Part shown: piece by piece, positions 1-8,625 of the stretch
How positions within the stretch are numbered: the first letter of the stretch is position 1
Layout of the letters: each line of letters begins with the position of its first letter
Assembly: GCA_964453335.1 (NCBI GenBank)
Contig: CAYVOK010000013.1
Span: forward strand, 28,568-92,567
Reading direction: 5' to 3'
Source: VGBO01 sp964453335
Lineage (GTDB): Bacteria; Actinomycetota; Acidimicrobiia; Acidimicrobiales; CAIXPF01
Length of the DNA: 64,000 nucleotides
Notes under the pieces: model-generated
What the model saw: the letters and a program-made list of their open reading frames with translations, nothing else
The model's database searches: none
Told to the model about the DNA's origin: nothing
Program-made: the position numbers and the translations under genes

Positions 1-239
1 ACTACACCGTCGTGTCCGCCGTGGAGGTGCCGAGCTTCGAGCGCATCCCCATGGAGACGCCCACGTTCGTCAACCCCCTCGGCGCCAAGGGCATCGGTGA
101 GTCCGGCACCATCGGCGCCACGCCGGCGGTGCAGAACGCCGTCGTCGACGCGGTCGCCCACCTCGGCGTCACCCACATCGACATGCCCTGCACCCCGCAG
201 CGGGTGTGGGAGGCGATCAACGCCGCCGCACGGGGCTGA
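1..239 (+). CDS. Molybdenum hydroxylase large subunit, C-terminal fragment (CoxL/xanthine dehydrogenase family)
   Basis: The 5' end is cut by the window; the frame is open from base 3. The remaining residues carry the C-terminal signature of the molybdopterin-binding subunit of CO dehydrogenase/xanthine dehydrogenase enzymes: a GIGESG motif, whose Glu is the catalytic base near the molybdenum in this family, then a conserved tail on helix-rich sequence ending with PQRVWEAI. These enzymes oxidise CO, purines or aldehydes in the cytoplasm with small FAD and 2Fe-2S subunits, which are not visible here. The substrate cannot be told from this fragment. Confidence 0.85.
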   Translation, partial: YTVVSAVEVPSFERIPMETPTFVNPLGAKGIGESGTIGATPAVQNAVVDAVAHLGVTHIDMPCTPQRVWEAINAAARG

Positions 240-266
240 ACCCCACTGCAGCAGGCCGCTGCTGCC

Positions 267-272
267 TAACCT
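267..272 (+). promoter_or_regulatory. -10 element TAACCT for the gene at 280
   Basis: TAACCT fits the actinobacterial TAnnnT -10 hexamer. It ends 7 nt before the ATG at 280, so the transcript would begin at or next to the start codon (leaderless). There is no Shine-Dalgarno sequence. Confidence 0.5.
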
Positions 273-279
273 CGGCCGC

Positions 280-609
280 ATGGAACGCCGCCGCACACGG
301 GTACTGCAGCTGGGCCTCGTCGCCCTCGGTGCGGGCCTCGTCTTCCTCGGCGGGCTCCCCTGGGTGCCGACCGTGGTGGCGATGCTCGCCGCCTACGTCC
401 TGCTGCGCATCGGATTCGGGGTCATCGGCAGCTTCGCCCGTCCCGTGCCCGAGCCGCCGCCTCCCGGCGAGCTGCGGCGCGTCAGGATCCAGTACCGGTG
501 CGTGCTCTGCGGAACGGAGGTGCGGATGACCGTCGCCAACGACGAACAGCCCGCCCCGCCGCGGCACTGCATGGAGGAGATGGAGTTCGTCGCCCCGACG
601 ATGGAGTGA
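280..609 (+). CDS. Small membrane protein with Cys-containing C-terminal domain, function unknown
   Basis: A 109-residue protein. A basic N-terminus is followed by a hydrophobic stretch of roughly 40 residues (about 9-50) that can form one or two membrane spans. A soluble tail follows with CVLCG (a C-x-x-C pair) and a later HC pair, which together could form a small zinc ribbon. I recognise no named family. It starts 40 bases after the molybdenum hydroxylase gene but has its own likely -10 element, so it is probably a separate transcript. Confidence 0.7.
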   Translation: MERRRTRVLQLGLVALGAGLVFLGGLPWVPTVVAMLAAYVLLRIGFGVIGSFARPVPEPPPPGELRRVRIQYRCVLCGTEVRMTVANDEQPAPPRHCMEEMEFVAPTME

Positions 610-621
610 CGGGCGGCGGGC

Positions 622-960
622 TCAGCGCCACTGCGTGGCGACGATGATCCCGCTCAGGATGAACCCCAGCCCGACGAGGATGAACCAGTTCGAGGCTGCG
701 TCACCCCGCATGTAGTTCACGACGATCGTCGCCAACCCGAGGCCGAGCAGCGAGAACATCGTCACGGGGACCCAACGGCCGCTCGGCTGGAGCTTCGTCC
801 GATCAGCCGGGGGTGTGTACCGGCTCGACGTGCCGGCGGCACCACGACTCGCGTCGCGGGACGGGACGGACGCCCGCGGGAGCGGACCTCCCCGCGGCGT
901 CACCCGACCCGTCGACGCCCCGGACGTACCGGCCACCTTGCGCTTCGTCGGCTTCGCCAT
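622..960 (-). CDS. crgA: Cell division protein CrgA
   Basis: 112 residues. A basic, flexible N-terminal half (MAKPTKRKV...) is followed by two transmembrane helices near residues 60-80 and 88-108 and a short tail ending in ATQWR, the typical build of CrgA. In mycobacteria and streptomycetes CrgA sits in the membrane at the septum, binds FtsZ, FtsQ, FtsI and CwsA, and helps recruit the peptidoglycan synthesis machinery. An in-frame upstream extension exists, but the ATG at 960 starts the conserved N-terminus and has a -10 hexamer 8 nt before it. Its position next to pknB is the classic actinobacterial order. Confidence 0.93.
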   Translation of the reverse strand: MAKPTKRKVAGTSGASTGRVTPRGGPLPRASVPSRDASRGAAGTSSRYTPPADRTKLQPSGRWVPVTMFSLLGLGLATIVVNYMRGDAASNWFILVGLGFILSGIIVATQWR

Positions 961-968
961 GGGCCGGA

Positions 969-974
969 AGGCTA
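969..974 (-). promoter_or_regulatory. -10 element TAGCCT for crgA
   Basis: Read on the minus strand the hexamer is TAGCCT, ending 8 nt before the crgA ATG. It implies a leaderless or nearly leaderless crgA transcript separate from the pknB operon. Confidence 0.5.
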
Positions 975-997
975 CCGGGCGACGCCGACGCGCACGA

Positions 998-2995
998 TCA
1001 GGAGGTCGTCGTCGTCGAACCCGACGGGACACGCACCTTGATCGTGACGACATCACCCTTGCGGGCCTGGGTGCCCGCCGCCGGTGTCTGCGTGAGGACC
1101 ACCGCCGAACCGGCCCCGGCCTCGGTGACGACCTGTGGGACGAGCCCTGCCCCGATGATCAACGATTCTGCGGCACCCTGCGTGAGGCCGACGACCGACG
1201 GCACCGTCACAACCGGCTTCCCGGTGGAGATCAGCACCTTCACCGTCTGCGCGGTCGTCACCGAACCCGACGGGTCGGTCCTGATCGCCTTCGTGTCCGG
1301 CACCGTGTCGTCGGCCACGAGCTCGCAGATGATCTTGTTCTCCTTGACCCCGGCGGCCTTCAGGAGCGCGATCGCCTCGTCGCAGGTCTTGCCCGCCACG
1401 TTCGGCAACCTGATGTCGCCCACGCCCTTCGCCACGACGAGCTGGATCTGCTGACCGGCCGGGACCTTCGAGTTCGCCGCCGGTACCTGCTCGAGCACCA
1501 CGTCACGCTCGGCCTTGTCGTCGTCGCGCGTGGTCACCACGATCTTCGCGACGTCGAACCCTGCACCGGCCAGGGCGCGCTGCGCCTCCGACAACGACTT
1601 CCCGACCACCGAGGGAACCGTCAGCGACGACGCCTCGGCACTCACCACGAGCGTGATCGTCGACCCCTCGGCCTGGAGCGTGCCAGCACGCGGATCCTGC
1701 GAGATGACCTGACCGATCGGCACGGCGTCGTTCTTCTGATCACGACGCTCGACCTTGAACCCGAGCGCCTCGAGGGCGGCCGTGGCCTCCTCGACCGTGC
1801 GACTCGTCACCGCAGGCACCTCGACCCGGGCTGCGGCCTCGCCACCACCGAGCAGGGAGATCAGCCCGAACGCCAGCAGCACGACGAGCGCGCCGAGGCC
1901 GACCATCGCACCGACGAACGCCGGGGACCGGTACTTCGACGGCTCACCGGGCATCTCACGCATCGGGGTGCCGAGCCGCGTGTCGACCGACCCGTCCTCG
2001 CCGCGCACCTGCCCGTACGCGTGCACCGCCGTCGCTGCGAGCAGCGCCTGCGTCGGCTGGTCGACACCCGCCGCACCCGCAGCGCCGGCCCCTGCCACGA
2101 CCCCGGCAGCGGCACCAGCCACCCCACCGGCGAGCGGCGCAGCCGAGATGTTGCGGCCCTCACGGAATCGCTGCAGATCAGCCCGCAGGGCGTCCGCCGA
2201 CTCGTATCGACCCGCCGGATCCTTCTGCAGCAGACGGACCACGATCGCATCGAGCCCCGCCGGGACCGCCGGGTTCGCCGCACGGGGCGACGGCACCGGG
2301 TCCTGCACGTGCTGGTACGCGACCGCGAGCGGCGTCTCGGCCACGAACGGCGGACGGCCGACGAGCAGCTCGTAGAGCACCACACCGAGCGAATACAGGT
2401 CGCTGCGCGGATCGACCGGACGACCCTGCGCCTGCTCGGGCGAGAAGTACGTGGCCGTGCCCATGACCGCGCCGACCTGGGTGAGGTTGTCCTCGGCGTT
2501 CGCCGCCGCACGGGCGATCCCGAAGTCGGTGACCTTCACCTCGCCCTGCGTGGAGATGAGCACGTTGCCGGGCTTCACGTCCCGGTGCACGACCCCGCTG
2601 CGGTGCGCGAACGACAACGCGCCCGCGATCGCCGCACCCACCTCGGCCACCCGTTCGGGTGCGAGACGGCCGACCTCGGCGAGCTCCTCCGCGAGCGTCC
2701 GCCCGCGCACGTACTCGAGGACGATGAAGTTCGTCCCGCCGTAGGTGCCACCGTCGTACACGCCGACGATCGAGGGGTGGTTCAGGTTCGCCGCAGCCTG
2801 CGCCTCGCGCCGGAACCGTTCGACGAACGCCGGATCGGCGGCGAACTCCGGGTAGAGCACCTTGATCGCGACCGGTCGATCGAGCATCTGGTCGCGGGCG
2901 AGGTACACCTCGGCCATCCCACCACGGGCGATACGACGACGAAGCTCGTACCGGCCGTTCAACACCACCGGCGACGACGATCCCTGATCCGACAT
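998..2995 (-). CDS. pknB: Serine/threonine protein kinase PknB with four PASTA domains
   Basis: 665 residues. The kinase domain (about 15-280) has a Gly-rich loop, Lys45, the catalytic HRD with Asp139 and the DFG at 157-159. An Ala/Gly-rich linker leads to one transmembrane helix (about 360-383). Four extracellular PASTA repeats then fill about 390-665, each starting with a V-P-x-V-type motif. This is the PknB architecture: PASTA repeats sense muropeptides or lipid II and the kinase controls cell wall synthesis and division. The ATG at 2995 lies just before the kinase domain. No pknA lies beside it, unlike in mycobacteria. The C-terminus ends in a Ser/Thr-rich tail. Confidence 0.95.
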   Translation of the reverse strand: MSDQGSSSPVVLNGRYELRRRIARGGMAEVYLARDQMLDRPVAIKVLYPEFAADPAFVERFRREAQAAANLNHPSIVGVYDGGTYGGTNFIVLEYVRGRTLAEELAEVGRLAPERVAEVGAAIAGALSFAHRSGVVHRDVKPGNVLISTQGEVKVTDFGIARAAANAEDNLTQVGAVMGTATYFSPEQAQGRPVDPRSDLYSLGVVLYELLVGRPPFVAETPLAVAYQHVQDPVPSPRAANPAVPAGLDAIVVRLLQKDPAGRYESADALRADLQRFREGRNISAAPLAGGVAGAAAGVVAGAGAAGAAGVDQPTQALLAATAVHAYGQVRGEDGSVDTRLGTPMREMPGEPSKYRSPAFVGAMVGLGALVVLLAFGLISLLGGGEAAARVEVPAVTSRTVEEATAALEALGFKVERRDQKNDAVPIGQVISQDPRAGTLQAEGSTITLVVSAEASSLTVPSVVGKSLSEAQRALAGAGFDVAKIVVTTRDDDKAERDVVLEQVPAANSKVPAGQQIQLVVAKGVGDIRLPNVAGKTCDEAIALLKAAGVKENKIICELVADDTVPDTKAIRTDPSGSVTTAQTVKVLISTGKPVVTVPSVVGLTQGAAESLIIGAGLVPQVVTEAGAGSAVVLTQTPAAGTQARKGDVVTIKVRVPSGSTTTTS

Positions 2996-3004
2996 GGTCC
3001 GGTC

Positions 3005-3010
3005 AGCGTA
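3005..3010 (-). promoter_or_regulatory. -10 element TACGCT for pknB
   Basis: TACGCT on the minus strand ends 9 nt before the pknB ATG, in the 16-base gap after pbpA. It suggests pknB can be transcribed on its own as well as with the upstream genes. Confidence 0.4.
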
Positions 3011-3011
3011 C

Positions 3012-4529
3012 CTAGGAACGCGTGGCGGACTGCTGAACCGACGGCATCGGCCGCAACGCCGCCTCGACCACCGCACGGGCGATCGGCGCCGCGACCGCCC
3101 CACCCGTCTGCTCGCCGATGCCCGCATCGGCCTCGACCAGCACGGCGAACGCAACTGCCGCCGGCTGACCGGCCGGACCGGCGAACCCGATCACCCAGGC
3201 GTTCGTCGCCGCACCCTGACCGACCTCCGCCGTCCCCGTCTTCGCACCGATCGTCAGACCCGATGTCCGCAACGCCGTCGCCGTCCCTCCCTCGACCGTG
3301 GCGATCATGCCGTCACGCAACACCGCCGCCGTCGTCGGCGACACCGCCGTCCGCCACACCGCCGGCGTGACCCGCCGCAACACGGTGCCGTCACGGGCGA
3401 CCACCCGGTCGAGCACGTACGGCGACCACATCCGGCCGTCACCCGCGACCGCGGCCGCGACCATCGCCATCGACAACGGGCTCGCCGACACGTCGTTCTG
3501 CCCGATCGCCGCCTGGGCGAGCCGGGCCGAGTCCTCGAACACGCCGGGCCGCACCTCGGCGCCGTACTCGACGGGGAACACCGCCGGCGCGGCGAGCGGC
3601 AGGTCGAACGGCTGCTGGAGGTTGAAGCCGAACCGCGCCGCACCCTCGACCATGCGCGTCGGCCCGATCAACTCGGCACCGAGCTGTGCGAACGCCGTGT
3701 TGCAGGAACGGCTCAGGATCTCGATCAGCCGACCACCGCACGTCGAACCGTTGAAGTTCCCGATCGGACTACCGGCCAACGGCGGGAGGTACGACGTCGA
3801 CTGCGGGAACGTGGGCTGCGCGACGTCGATCACCTTCGTCTCGAGACCGGTCGCCGCCGTCACCACCTTGAACGTCGAGCCGGGTGCGTAGCGCTCGCGG
3901 TACGCCCGGGGCAGCAGCGGGTCGGACTCGTCGTCGACGAGACGGTTCCACGTCGCGTTCGCGGCGTCGAGATCGTGCGACGCAAGAGCGTTCGGATCGA
4001 AACTCGGCCAGCTCCACGACGCGAGCACCGCACCCGACCGGGGATCGAGCACCACGACCGAACCACGTCGATCACCGAGCGCCGCCTTCGCCGCCTCCTG
4101 CACGTCGTGGCGCAGCGACAACGTGAGATCCGCCGTCGGATCGTGGTCGACGACGAGATCGCTCAGACGACGGTACCGCTGCGACCGTTCCAGACCGGCG
4201 AGCTCGTCGTTGAAGACCAGTTCGACCCCGTCGGCCCCGAACTCGTAGGAGAGGTAGCCGCCGACGTGCGCGTACAGGTCACCTTCGGGGTACTCCCGCA
4301 GACGGTCGAACGCCCCGTCGGGCGTGTCGACCGACCGGGCGACCACCGCGCCGTCGGCCGTCTGGATCATCCCCCGACGCTCCGAGAAGCTCCGATCGAT
4401 CGCCCGCAGGTTCTCCGGGTTGTCGCGCAACGCCTCCGCACCGAAGAACTGCACACGGTTCAACTGCAGGAACAACACGGTGAAACAGGCGAGAAGACCC
4501 AACCCCAGCCGCGAGATCCGCCGGTTCAC
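3012..4529 (-). CDS. pbpA: Penicillin-binding protein (PbpA/FtsI-type transpeptidase)
   Basis: 505 residues. A short N-terminal membrane anchor (about 8-26) is followed by a dimerisation region and a transpeptidase domain. The three active-site motifs are present: STFK with nucleophile Ser218, SCN at 275-277, and KTG at 430-432. It crosslinks peptidoglycan outside the membrane and is the class B partner of the neighbouring RodA-type polymerase. In mycobacteria PbpA is controlled by PknB. The start is a GTG that overlaps the stop of the rodA-like gene (GTGA), so translation is probably coupled. Confidence 0.94.
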   Translation of the reverse strand: MNRRISRLGLGLLACFTVLFLQLNRVQFFGAEALRDNPENLRAIDRSFSERRGMIQTADGAVVARSVDTPDGAFDRLREYPEGDLYAHVGGYLSYEFGADGVELVFNDELAGLERSQRYRRLSDLVVDHDPTADLTLSLRHDVQEAAKAALGDRRGSVVVLDPRSGAVLASWSWPSFDPNALASHDLDAANATWNRLVDDESDPLLPRAYRERYAPGSTFKVVTAATGLETKVIDVAQPTFPQSTSYLPPLAGSPIGNFNGSTCGGRLIEILSRSCNTAFAQLGAELIGPTRMVEGAARFGFNLQQPFDLPLAAPAVFPVEYGAEVRPGVFEDSARLAQAAIGQNDVSASPLSMAMVAAAVAGDGRMWSPYVLDRVVARDGTVLRRVTPAVWRTAVSPTTAAVLRDGMIATVEGGTATALRTSGLTIGAKTGTAEVGQGAATNAWVIGFAGPAGQPAAVAFAVLVEADAGIGEQTGGAVAAPIARAVVEAALRPMPSVQQSATRS

Positions 4530-5854
4530 GAGCCCACCGCCGCCGACGACCCGGCCGCCTCCGCCTCGGCTGCACGCCGCAACGCGCGCCGACCCGAATC
4601 GTCGGAGATCCGCACGACGAGAGCCAACAGCACGTAGTTCGCGAGCAACGACGACCCGCCGTAGGACACGAACGGCAACGTCACACCCGTCAACGGCAAC
4701 ACCCGGACCACACCACCGATGATCAACACGCTCTGCACACCGAGCAACGTGCCCAACGCGGTCGCGAGCATCTTCTCGAAGGGCACCTCGGCCCGCAGCG
4801 CGATCCGCAACACCGTCCCCACGAGCAGCACGAACGCGGCGAGCACCGCCGTCGCGCCGAGCAGGCCCAGCTCCTCGGCGATCACGGCGAAGATGAAGTC
4901 CGTCTCCCGCGCCGGGATCCGCGCCGAATCACCACGACCGAGCCCCGTGCCCACCAGACCGCCGTCCGCCATCGCGAAGGCAGCCTCGACGAGCTGGTAC
5001 CCCGCACCCTTCGCCTCCGACCACGGGTCGATCCAGATCCGGAACCGCGCCTGCACGTGGCCGAAGAGGCGGTGGGCGACGAACGCACCCGCCCCGAAAA
5101 GCACCGTGCCGATCATCAGGTACGCCGCACGGTCCGTAGCGATCCACAGCAACACCACGAACAACGCGAAGAACAGCAGCGAGGACCCGAGATCTTTCTG
5201 GCGCACCATGATCAGCACCGACACACCCCACGCACCGAGCAACGGTGCGAGGTGCTGCGGGTCGGGCAAGGACAGCGGACCGATCCGACGGGTGCTCACC
5301 GAGAGCAGCTCACGCTTCTCCACGAGATACGCGGCGAGGAACGCCGCTAGCGTCAACTTCGCCGCCTCACCAGGCTGGAAGTTCAGCGGACCGAGGCTGA
5401 TCCAGATCCGTGCGCCGTTGATCTCACGACCGATCCCCGGCAGCGCCGGCAGCACCAGCAGCACGATCCCGAGCGCAGCGAAGCTGTACCGGTACCGCTC
5501 GAGGGTGCGGACCCGACGGACGATCACCAACGTGCCGATGAACCCGGCCATCCCGACGGCCGTCCACAGCGCGTGCAACCGGGCGAGATCGCCGTTCATG
5601 CGCGCGACGAACACGTACCCGACACCGTTGAGGAGCGCGGCCAGCGGCAGCAGCAATCCGTCGGCCTCGGGTGCCAACCGACGGATCGCGACGTGACCGA
5701 CCACGAACAACCCGAACACGGCCCCGAGGAACGGGCCGATGTCCGCAGGGATCGACGCCGTCCGACCGAGACTCGCGAGCACGTACGCCCCGAGGACGAC
5801 GAGCGCGACCAGACCGAGCAGCAGCGCCTCGACGCTGCGGCGACGACGACGCAT
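4526..5854 (-). CDS. rodA: FtsW/RodA-family peptidoglycan glycosyltransferase
   Basis: 442 residues with about ten predicted membrane helices and the SEDS-family C-terminal signatures, including PFVSYGGSS and a GxGxG-type loop before ETDFIFA. SEDS proteins polymerise lipid II into glycan strands and work with a class B PBP, here the next gene. The ATG at 5854 overlaps the pstP stop by one base (TGATG). The conserved cluster position supports the name rodA, though sequence alone cannot exclude an FtsW paralogue. Confidence 0.93.
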   Translation of the reverse strand: MRRRRRSVEALLLGLVALVVLGAYVLASLGRTASIPADIGPFLGAVFGLFVVGHVAIRRLAPEADGLLLPLAALLNGVGYVFVARMNGDLARLHALWTAVGMAGFIGTLVIVRRVRTLERYRYSFAALGIVLLVLPALPGIGREINGARIWISLGPLNFQPGEAAKLTLAAFLAAYLVEKRELLSVSTRRIGPLSLPDPQHLAPLLGAWGVSVLIMVRQKDLGSSLLFFALFVVLLWIATDRAAYLMIGTVLFGAGAFVAHRLFGHVQARFRIWIDPWSEAKGAGYQLVEAAFAMADGGLVGTGLGRGDSARIPARETDFIFAVIAEELGLLGATAVLAAFVLLVGTVLRIALRAEVPFEKMLATALGTLLGVQSVLIIGGVVRVLPLTGVTLPFVSYGGSSLLANYVLLALVVRISDDSGRRALRRAAEAEAAGSSAAVGS

Positions 5855-7041
5855 CAACTCGACCCGGTGCCCGACGCCAGCCGGGTCGTGGAGAGTTGCG
5901 CCACGAACGACCGGGCCTCGGCGAGCGAACCGGCCGTGAACCCTTCCTCGACCTTCGACCGGTCGGCCGGCGTGAGCGCGTCGACGCGGATCTCTGTGCG
6001 TTCCACGAGCTCGGGGTCGAACCACAGCACGCCACCCGGGCGGCCCTGCTCGATCACGACCACACCGTCCGCGGCCGTCACCGACCACGCACTCGTCGCA
6101 TACCAGCGGACCGCCGCCCAGGCGACCGCGAGCACGACCACCACCACGACGACCGCAGCGACGACGAGCGCGACCGGACCACGCCGGCCCCCACGCGCGG
6201 AGGACACCACCGGGGTCGCCGGCGGCGGCGGCGCCACATCGGGCGGCGGCGGGAGCGTGCGGAGCGGCTGCGCCGACTCCTCGACCGTCGGCGGTGCACC
6301 CCCACCGACGCCGACCACGTCGACGACCACGCACGTCACGTTGTCGCGGGACCCGGCGTCGTTCGCGAGGGAGACCAACGTCGACGCCGCCTCCGCCGGA
6401 TCGGCCACGGTCCGCAACACCTCGGCCACCCGGGCATCGGGTACCTCGTTGAACAACCCGTCCGAACACAGAAGGTACCGGCGGCCCGGGACGACCGGCT
6501 CCTCGACCACGTCGACCACGACCGACGCCTCGACACCGAGCGCCCGGGTGAGAATGTTCCGGCGCGGGTGCGACTCGGCCTCCTCCGCCGTCAACCGACC
6601 GCTGCGCACCATCTCCGCGACGAGCGAATGATCCTCGGTGACCTGGACGTACGCACCCGACGGGTCGAGCCGGTAGGCACGGCTGTCGCCCACGTTCGCG
6701 ATCGCGAGCACCGGCGACCCCGGAGCGCCGACGAGCGCCATCGCGACGATCGTCGTCCCCATCCCCGCCAGCTCCGGGTCGGAGGCTGCACGCCGGTGCA
6801 CCCGACCGTTCGCGACACGGACCAGATCCGCGAGCACCTCACCGGACGGCAACGGGATCGCCGTCACCCCTTCCGACAGCGCAGTCAGCGCCTCGGCGGA
6901 CGCCACCTCACCGCCACGGTGACCACCCATCCCGTCGGCCACGGCGAAAACGCCGAGATCGGCGTCGGCGAGCGCCGAGTCCTGGTTCACCGACCTCACC
7001 CGACCCACGTCGGAACGTGCCGCACCCTCGAGGCGGATCAC
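5854..7041 (-). CDS. pstP: PP2C-family Ser/Thr phosphatase PstP
   Basis: 395 residues. The N-terminal PP2C domain (about 1-240) has the metal-binding motifs VNQDS and DGMGGH and a later DNVT motif. A Pro-rich linker, one transmembrane helix (about residue 300) and a short extracytoplasmic domain follow. PstP removes phosphate from PknB and its targets. A longer in-frame ORF runs upstream into fhaB. The GTG at 7041 overlaps the fhaB stop (GTGA) and starts directly at the conserved domain, so I chose it. Confidence 0.93.
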   Translation of the reverse strand: MIRLEGAARSDVGRVRSVNQDSALADADLGVFAVADGMGGHRGGEVASAEALTALSEGVTAIPLPSGEVLADLVRVANGRVHRRAASDPELAGMGTTIVAMALVGAPGSPVLAIANVGDSRAYRLDPSGAYVQVTEDHSLVAEMVRSGRLTAEEAESHPRRNILTRALGVEASVVVDVVEEPVVPGRRYLLCSDGLFNEVPDARVAEVLRTVADPAEAASTLVSLANDAGSRDNVTCVVVDVVGVGGGAPPTVEESAQPLRTLPPPPDVAPPPPATPVVSSARGGRRGPVALVVAAVVVVVVVLAVAWAAVRWYATSAWSVTAADGVVVIEQGRPGGVLWFDPELVERTEIRVDALTPADRSKVEEGFTAGSLAEARSFVAQLSTTRLASGTGSS

Positions 7042-7544
7042 GGCCGGAACTCCAACACCGTCGACCCGATCTGCACCCGGGAACCCGGCGCGACGGGCAC
7101 CGCACCCTGCACCGGTCGCCCGTCGAGCAACGTCCCGTTCGTCGACCGCAGATCCTCGACGTACACCACCCCGTCCCGCACCAGGAAACGGGCGTGCCGT
7201 TGCGAGGCGAACCCGTCGTCGAGCACGACGGTGCACGCCGGGGCGCGCCCGACCACCACCTCACCGTCGAGCGGATGAACCGCGCCGACCCCGCCCTCGC
7301 CCGCCACCACGACCAGCGCACCAGCCGGCGCGGAGACCACGGTCGCCGACCGGGCACCGGACCGTGCCGAACGGTCGGACACCACCGGTGACGCCACGAC
7401 CGGACCCGCCGCAGCGCGCTGTCGACGCGACGCACGACGCGGCCCGTCGACCTCGACCCACACCACACGGAGCACGCCCGCGAAGAACAGGTAGAGCAAC
7501 ACCAGCAGACAGAGCTGCAACAGGTCGAGCAGTTGCTCCGGCAC
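7038..7544 (-). CDS. fhaB: Membrane-anchored FHA-domain protein FhaB (FipA)
   Basis: 168 residues. An N-terminal transmembrane helix (about 5-27) is followed by a linker and a C-terminal FHA domain with the phosphothreonine-binding pattern: a GR before the strand, SQRHAR and STNGTLLDG. FHA domains read Thr phosphorylation. In mycobacteria FhaB/FipA binds phosphorylated FtsZ and is a kinase substrate. The start is GTG at 7544, with a TAGGCT hexamer upstream. It begins the fhaB-pstP-rodA-pbpA-pknB series of overlapping genes. Confidence 0.92.
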   Translation of the reverse strand: MPEQLLDLLQLCLLVLLYLFFAGVLRVVWVEVDGPRRASRRQRAAAGPVVASPVVSDRSARSGARSATVVSAPAGALVVVAGEGGVGAVHPLDGEVVVGRAPACTVVLDDGFASQRHARFLVRDGVVYVEDLRSTNGTLLDGRPVQGAVPVAPGSRVQIGSTVLEFRP

Positions 7545-7553
7545 GGCGTCGTC

Positions 7554-7559
7554 AGCCTA
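7554..7559 (-). promoter_or_regulatory. -10 element TAGGCT for the fhaB operon
   Basis: TAGGCT on the minus strand ends 9 nt before the fhaB GTG. It lies in the 65-base gap between fhaA and fhaB and is the likely promoter of fhaB-pstP-rodA-pbpA(-pknB). Confidence 0.45.
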
Positions 7560-7609
7560 GAGCGGGCCGAACGGGCGCTGCCGCGCCATCGGAGCGACGA
7601 CGAACGACG

Positions 7610-8269
7610 TCACGACGCCACGAACCTGACCGCCACGTTCCCGAAGACGATCTCGTCGCCGTCCCGCAGCTCCCGTTCCGTGACCCGGGCGCCGTTGACC
7701 CGAGTGCCGTTCGTCGAACCGAGATCGACCACCACGAACCCGTCCCCGCGGGCACGCACCTCGGCGTGGCTGCGGCTCACGCTCGGATCGACGACCTGGA
7801 CGTCGCTCGTCTCGGACCGACCGACCGTGATCACCGCCCGGGTCAGCACCCGCCGCTCGCCACCGGGCAGGACCAGGGTCCCCGCCCCCACCCCGTCACC
7901 CGACTCACGGAACTCGGCGGCCACCGCGACCGTGCCCGTCCGGCGGCGCTCGTCGACGACGAGCTCGACCGCAACCGGCCCGAGGAAGCCGTACCCCTCG
8001 TCACGGGCGTAGGCACGCACCAGGTCGACGAGCTCGCGCACGAGCGTCGCCGCGATCGGGGCGAACGCCTCGGCATCGGCGGCCGCGAGCTGCACGGCCA
8101 CCGCGTTCGGCACGAGCGTGCGCCCCGACACCCCGACGGTCCGCCCGTCGTCCACCGCCCGGATGATCTTCCGGCCGATCTCCACCGGCCGCAGACCGGA
8201 CCGGAAGGCACGGGCGAAGGTCCCCTCGACGACGTTCTCGAGTCGACGTTCGAACGCCCGGAGCACCAT
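7610..8269 (-). CDS. fhaA: FHA-domain protein FhaA (DUF3662 plus FHA)
   Basis: 219 residues. The N-terminal DUF3662 domain (about 1-115, starting MVLRAFERRLENVVEG) is followed by a C-terminal FHA domain with GRSETSDV, SRSHAEV and GSTNGT. FhaA is a cytoplasmic FHA adaptor; in mycobacteria it binds the phosphorylated MviN pseudokinase domain and regulates lipid II export. The long disordered linker of mycobacterial FhaA is nearly absent here, so this is a compact version. Start ATG 8269 has a TAGCCT hexamer 6 nt upstream. Confidence 0.93.
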   Translation of the reverse strand: MVLRAFERRLENVVEGTFARAFRSGLRPVEIGRKIIRAVDDGRTVGVSGRTLVPNAVAVQLAAADAEAFAPIAATLVRELVDLVRAYARDEGYGFLGPVAVELVVDERRRTGTVAVAAEFRESGDGVGAGTLVLPGGERRVLTRAVITVGRSETSDVQVVDPSVSRSHAEVRARGDGFVVVDLGSTNGTRVNGARVTERELRDGDEIVFGNVAVRFVAS

Positions 8270-8275
8270 GCAAGC

Positions 8276-8281
8276 AGGCTA
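8276..8281 (-). promoter_or_regulatory. -10 element TAGCCT for fhaA
   Basis: TAGCCT on the minus strand with 6 nt to the fhaA ATG, consistent with a leaderless transcript. Confidence 0.5.
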
Positions 8282-8337
8282 CCGGGCCGCCGGTGGCCCG
8301 ATCCGGAGCCGCCGCGCTAGTCTCGGTTCTCTTCCGG

Positions 8338-8423
8338 GCGCGAGTGGCGGAATGGCAGACGCGCTGGCTTCAGGTGCCAGTGTTCGAAAGGACGTGGGGG
8401 TTCAAGTCCCCCCTCGCGCACCA
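8338..8423 (+). tRNA. tRNA-Leu (anticodon CAG)
   Basis: A full cloverleaf is visible. The acceptor stem is GCGCGAG paired with CTCGCGC, the anticodon loop holds CAG at 8371-8373, there is a long type II variable arm, and the T loop is TTCAAGT. The A discriminator and CCA are encoded (8420-8423). A TAGTCT -10 hexamer lies at 8318-8323. A tRNA-Leu gene next to fhaA is also found in mycobacteria, so the synteny is old. Confidence 0.97.
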
Positions 8424-8581
8424 CCCGGAGGGACACGGGTGCCGAAACGGCGCTCGTAGTCCCGGCGGAGTGCCTCGTATCGGCGCACCGGGTGCTCACG
8501 GCGATACCGGTAGCGGTGCACCCCAGCCCTCACGCCGGTTGCCAGCAGTGCACAGCACGCGCCGATCGCGAGGTAGATCAT
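8402..8581 (-). CDS. Possible small membrane protein, unknown
   Basis: A 59-residue frame with one hydrophobic segment (about 2-20) followed by a strongly basic tail rich in Arg and Tyr. It would start at ATG 8581; an in-frame TTG at 8623 is possible. Its last 22 bases overlap the 3' end of tRNA-Leu on the other strand, which lowers confidence. In its favour, a TACAGT hexamer inside a 13-bp palindrome lies upstream. No family is recognised. Confidence 0.35.
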   Translation of the reverse strand: MIYLAIGACCALLATGVRAGVHRYRYRREHPVRRYEALRRDYERRFGTRVPPGGARGGT

Positions 8582-8625
8582 GCTCGACCGGCCGGGGGGA
8601 AGGCCTCGGATCGCATCGAGCAACT

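Noticed and set aside
815..3370. Long plus-strand open frame opposite pknB, and many similar long frames opposite real genes
   Set aside because: High GC removes stop codons from shadow frames. The translations are Arg/Pro/His-rich without domains, while the minus-strand genes carry clear motifs.
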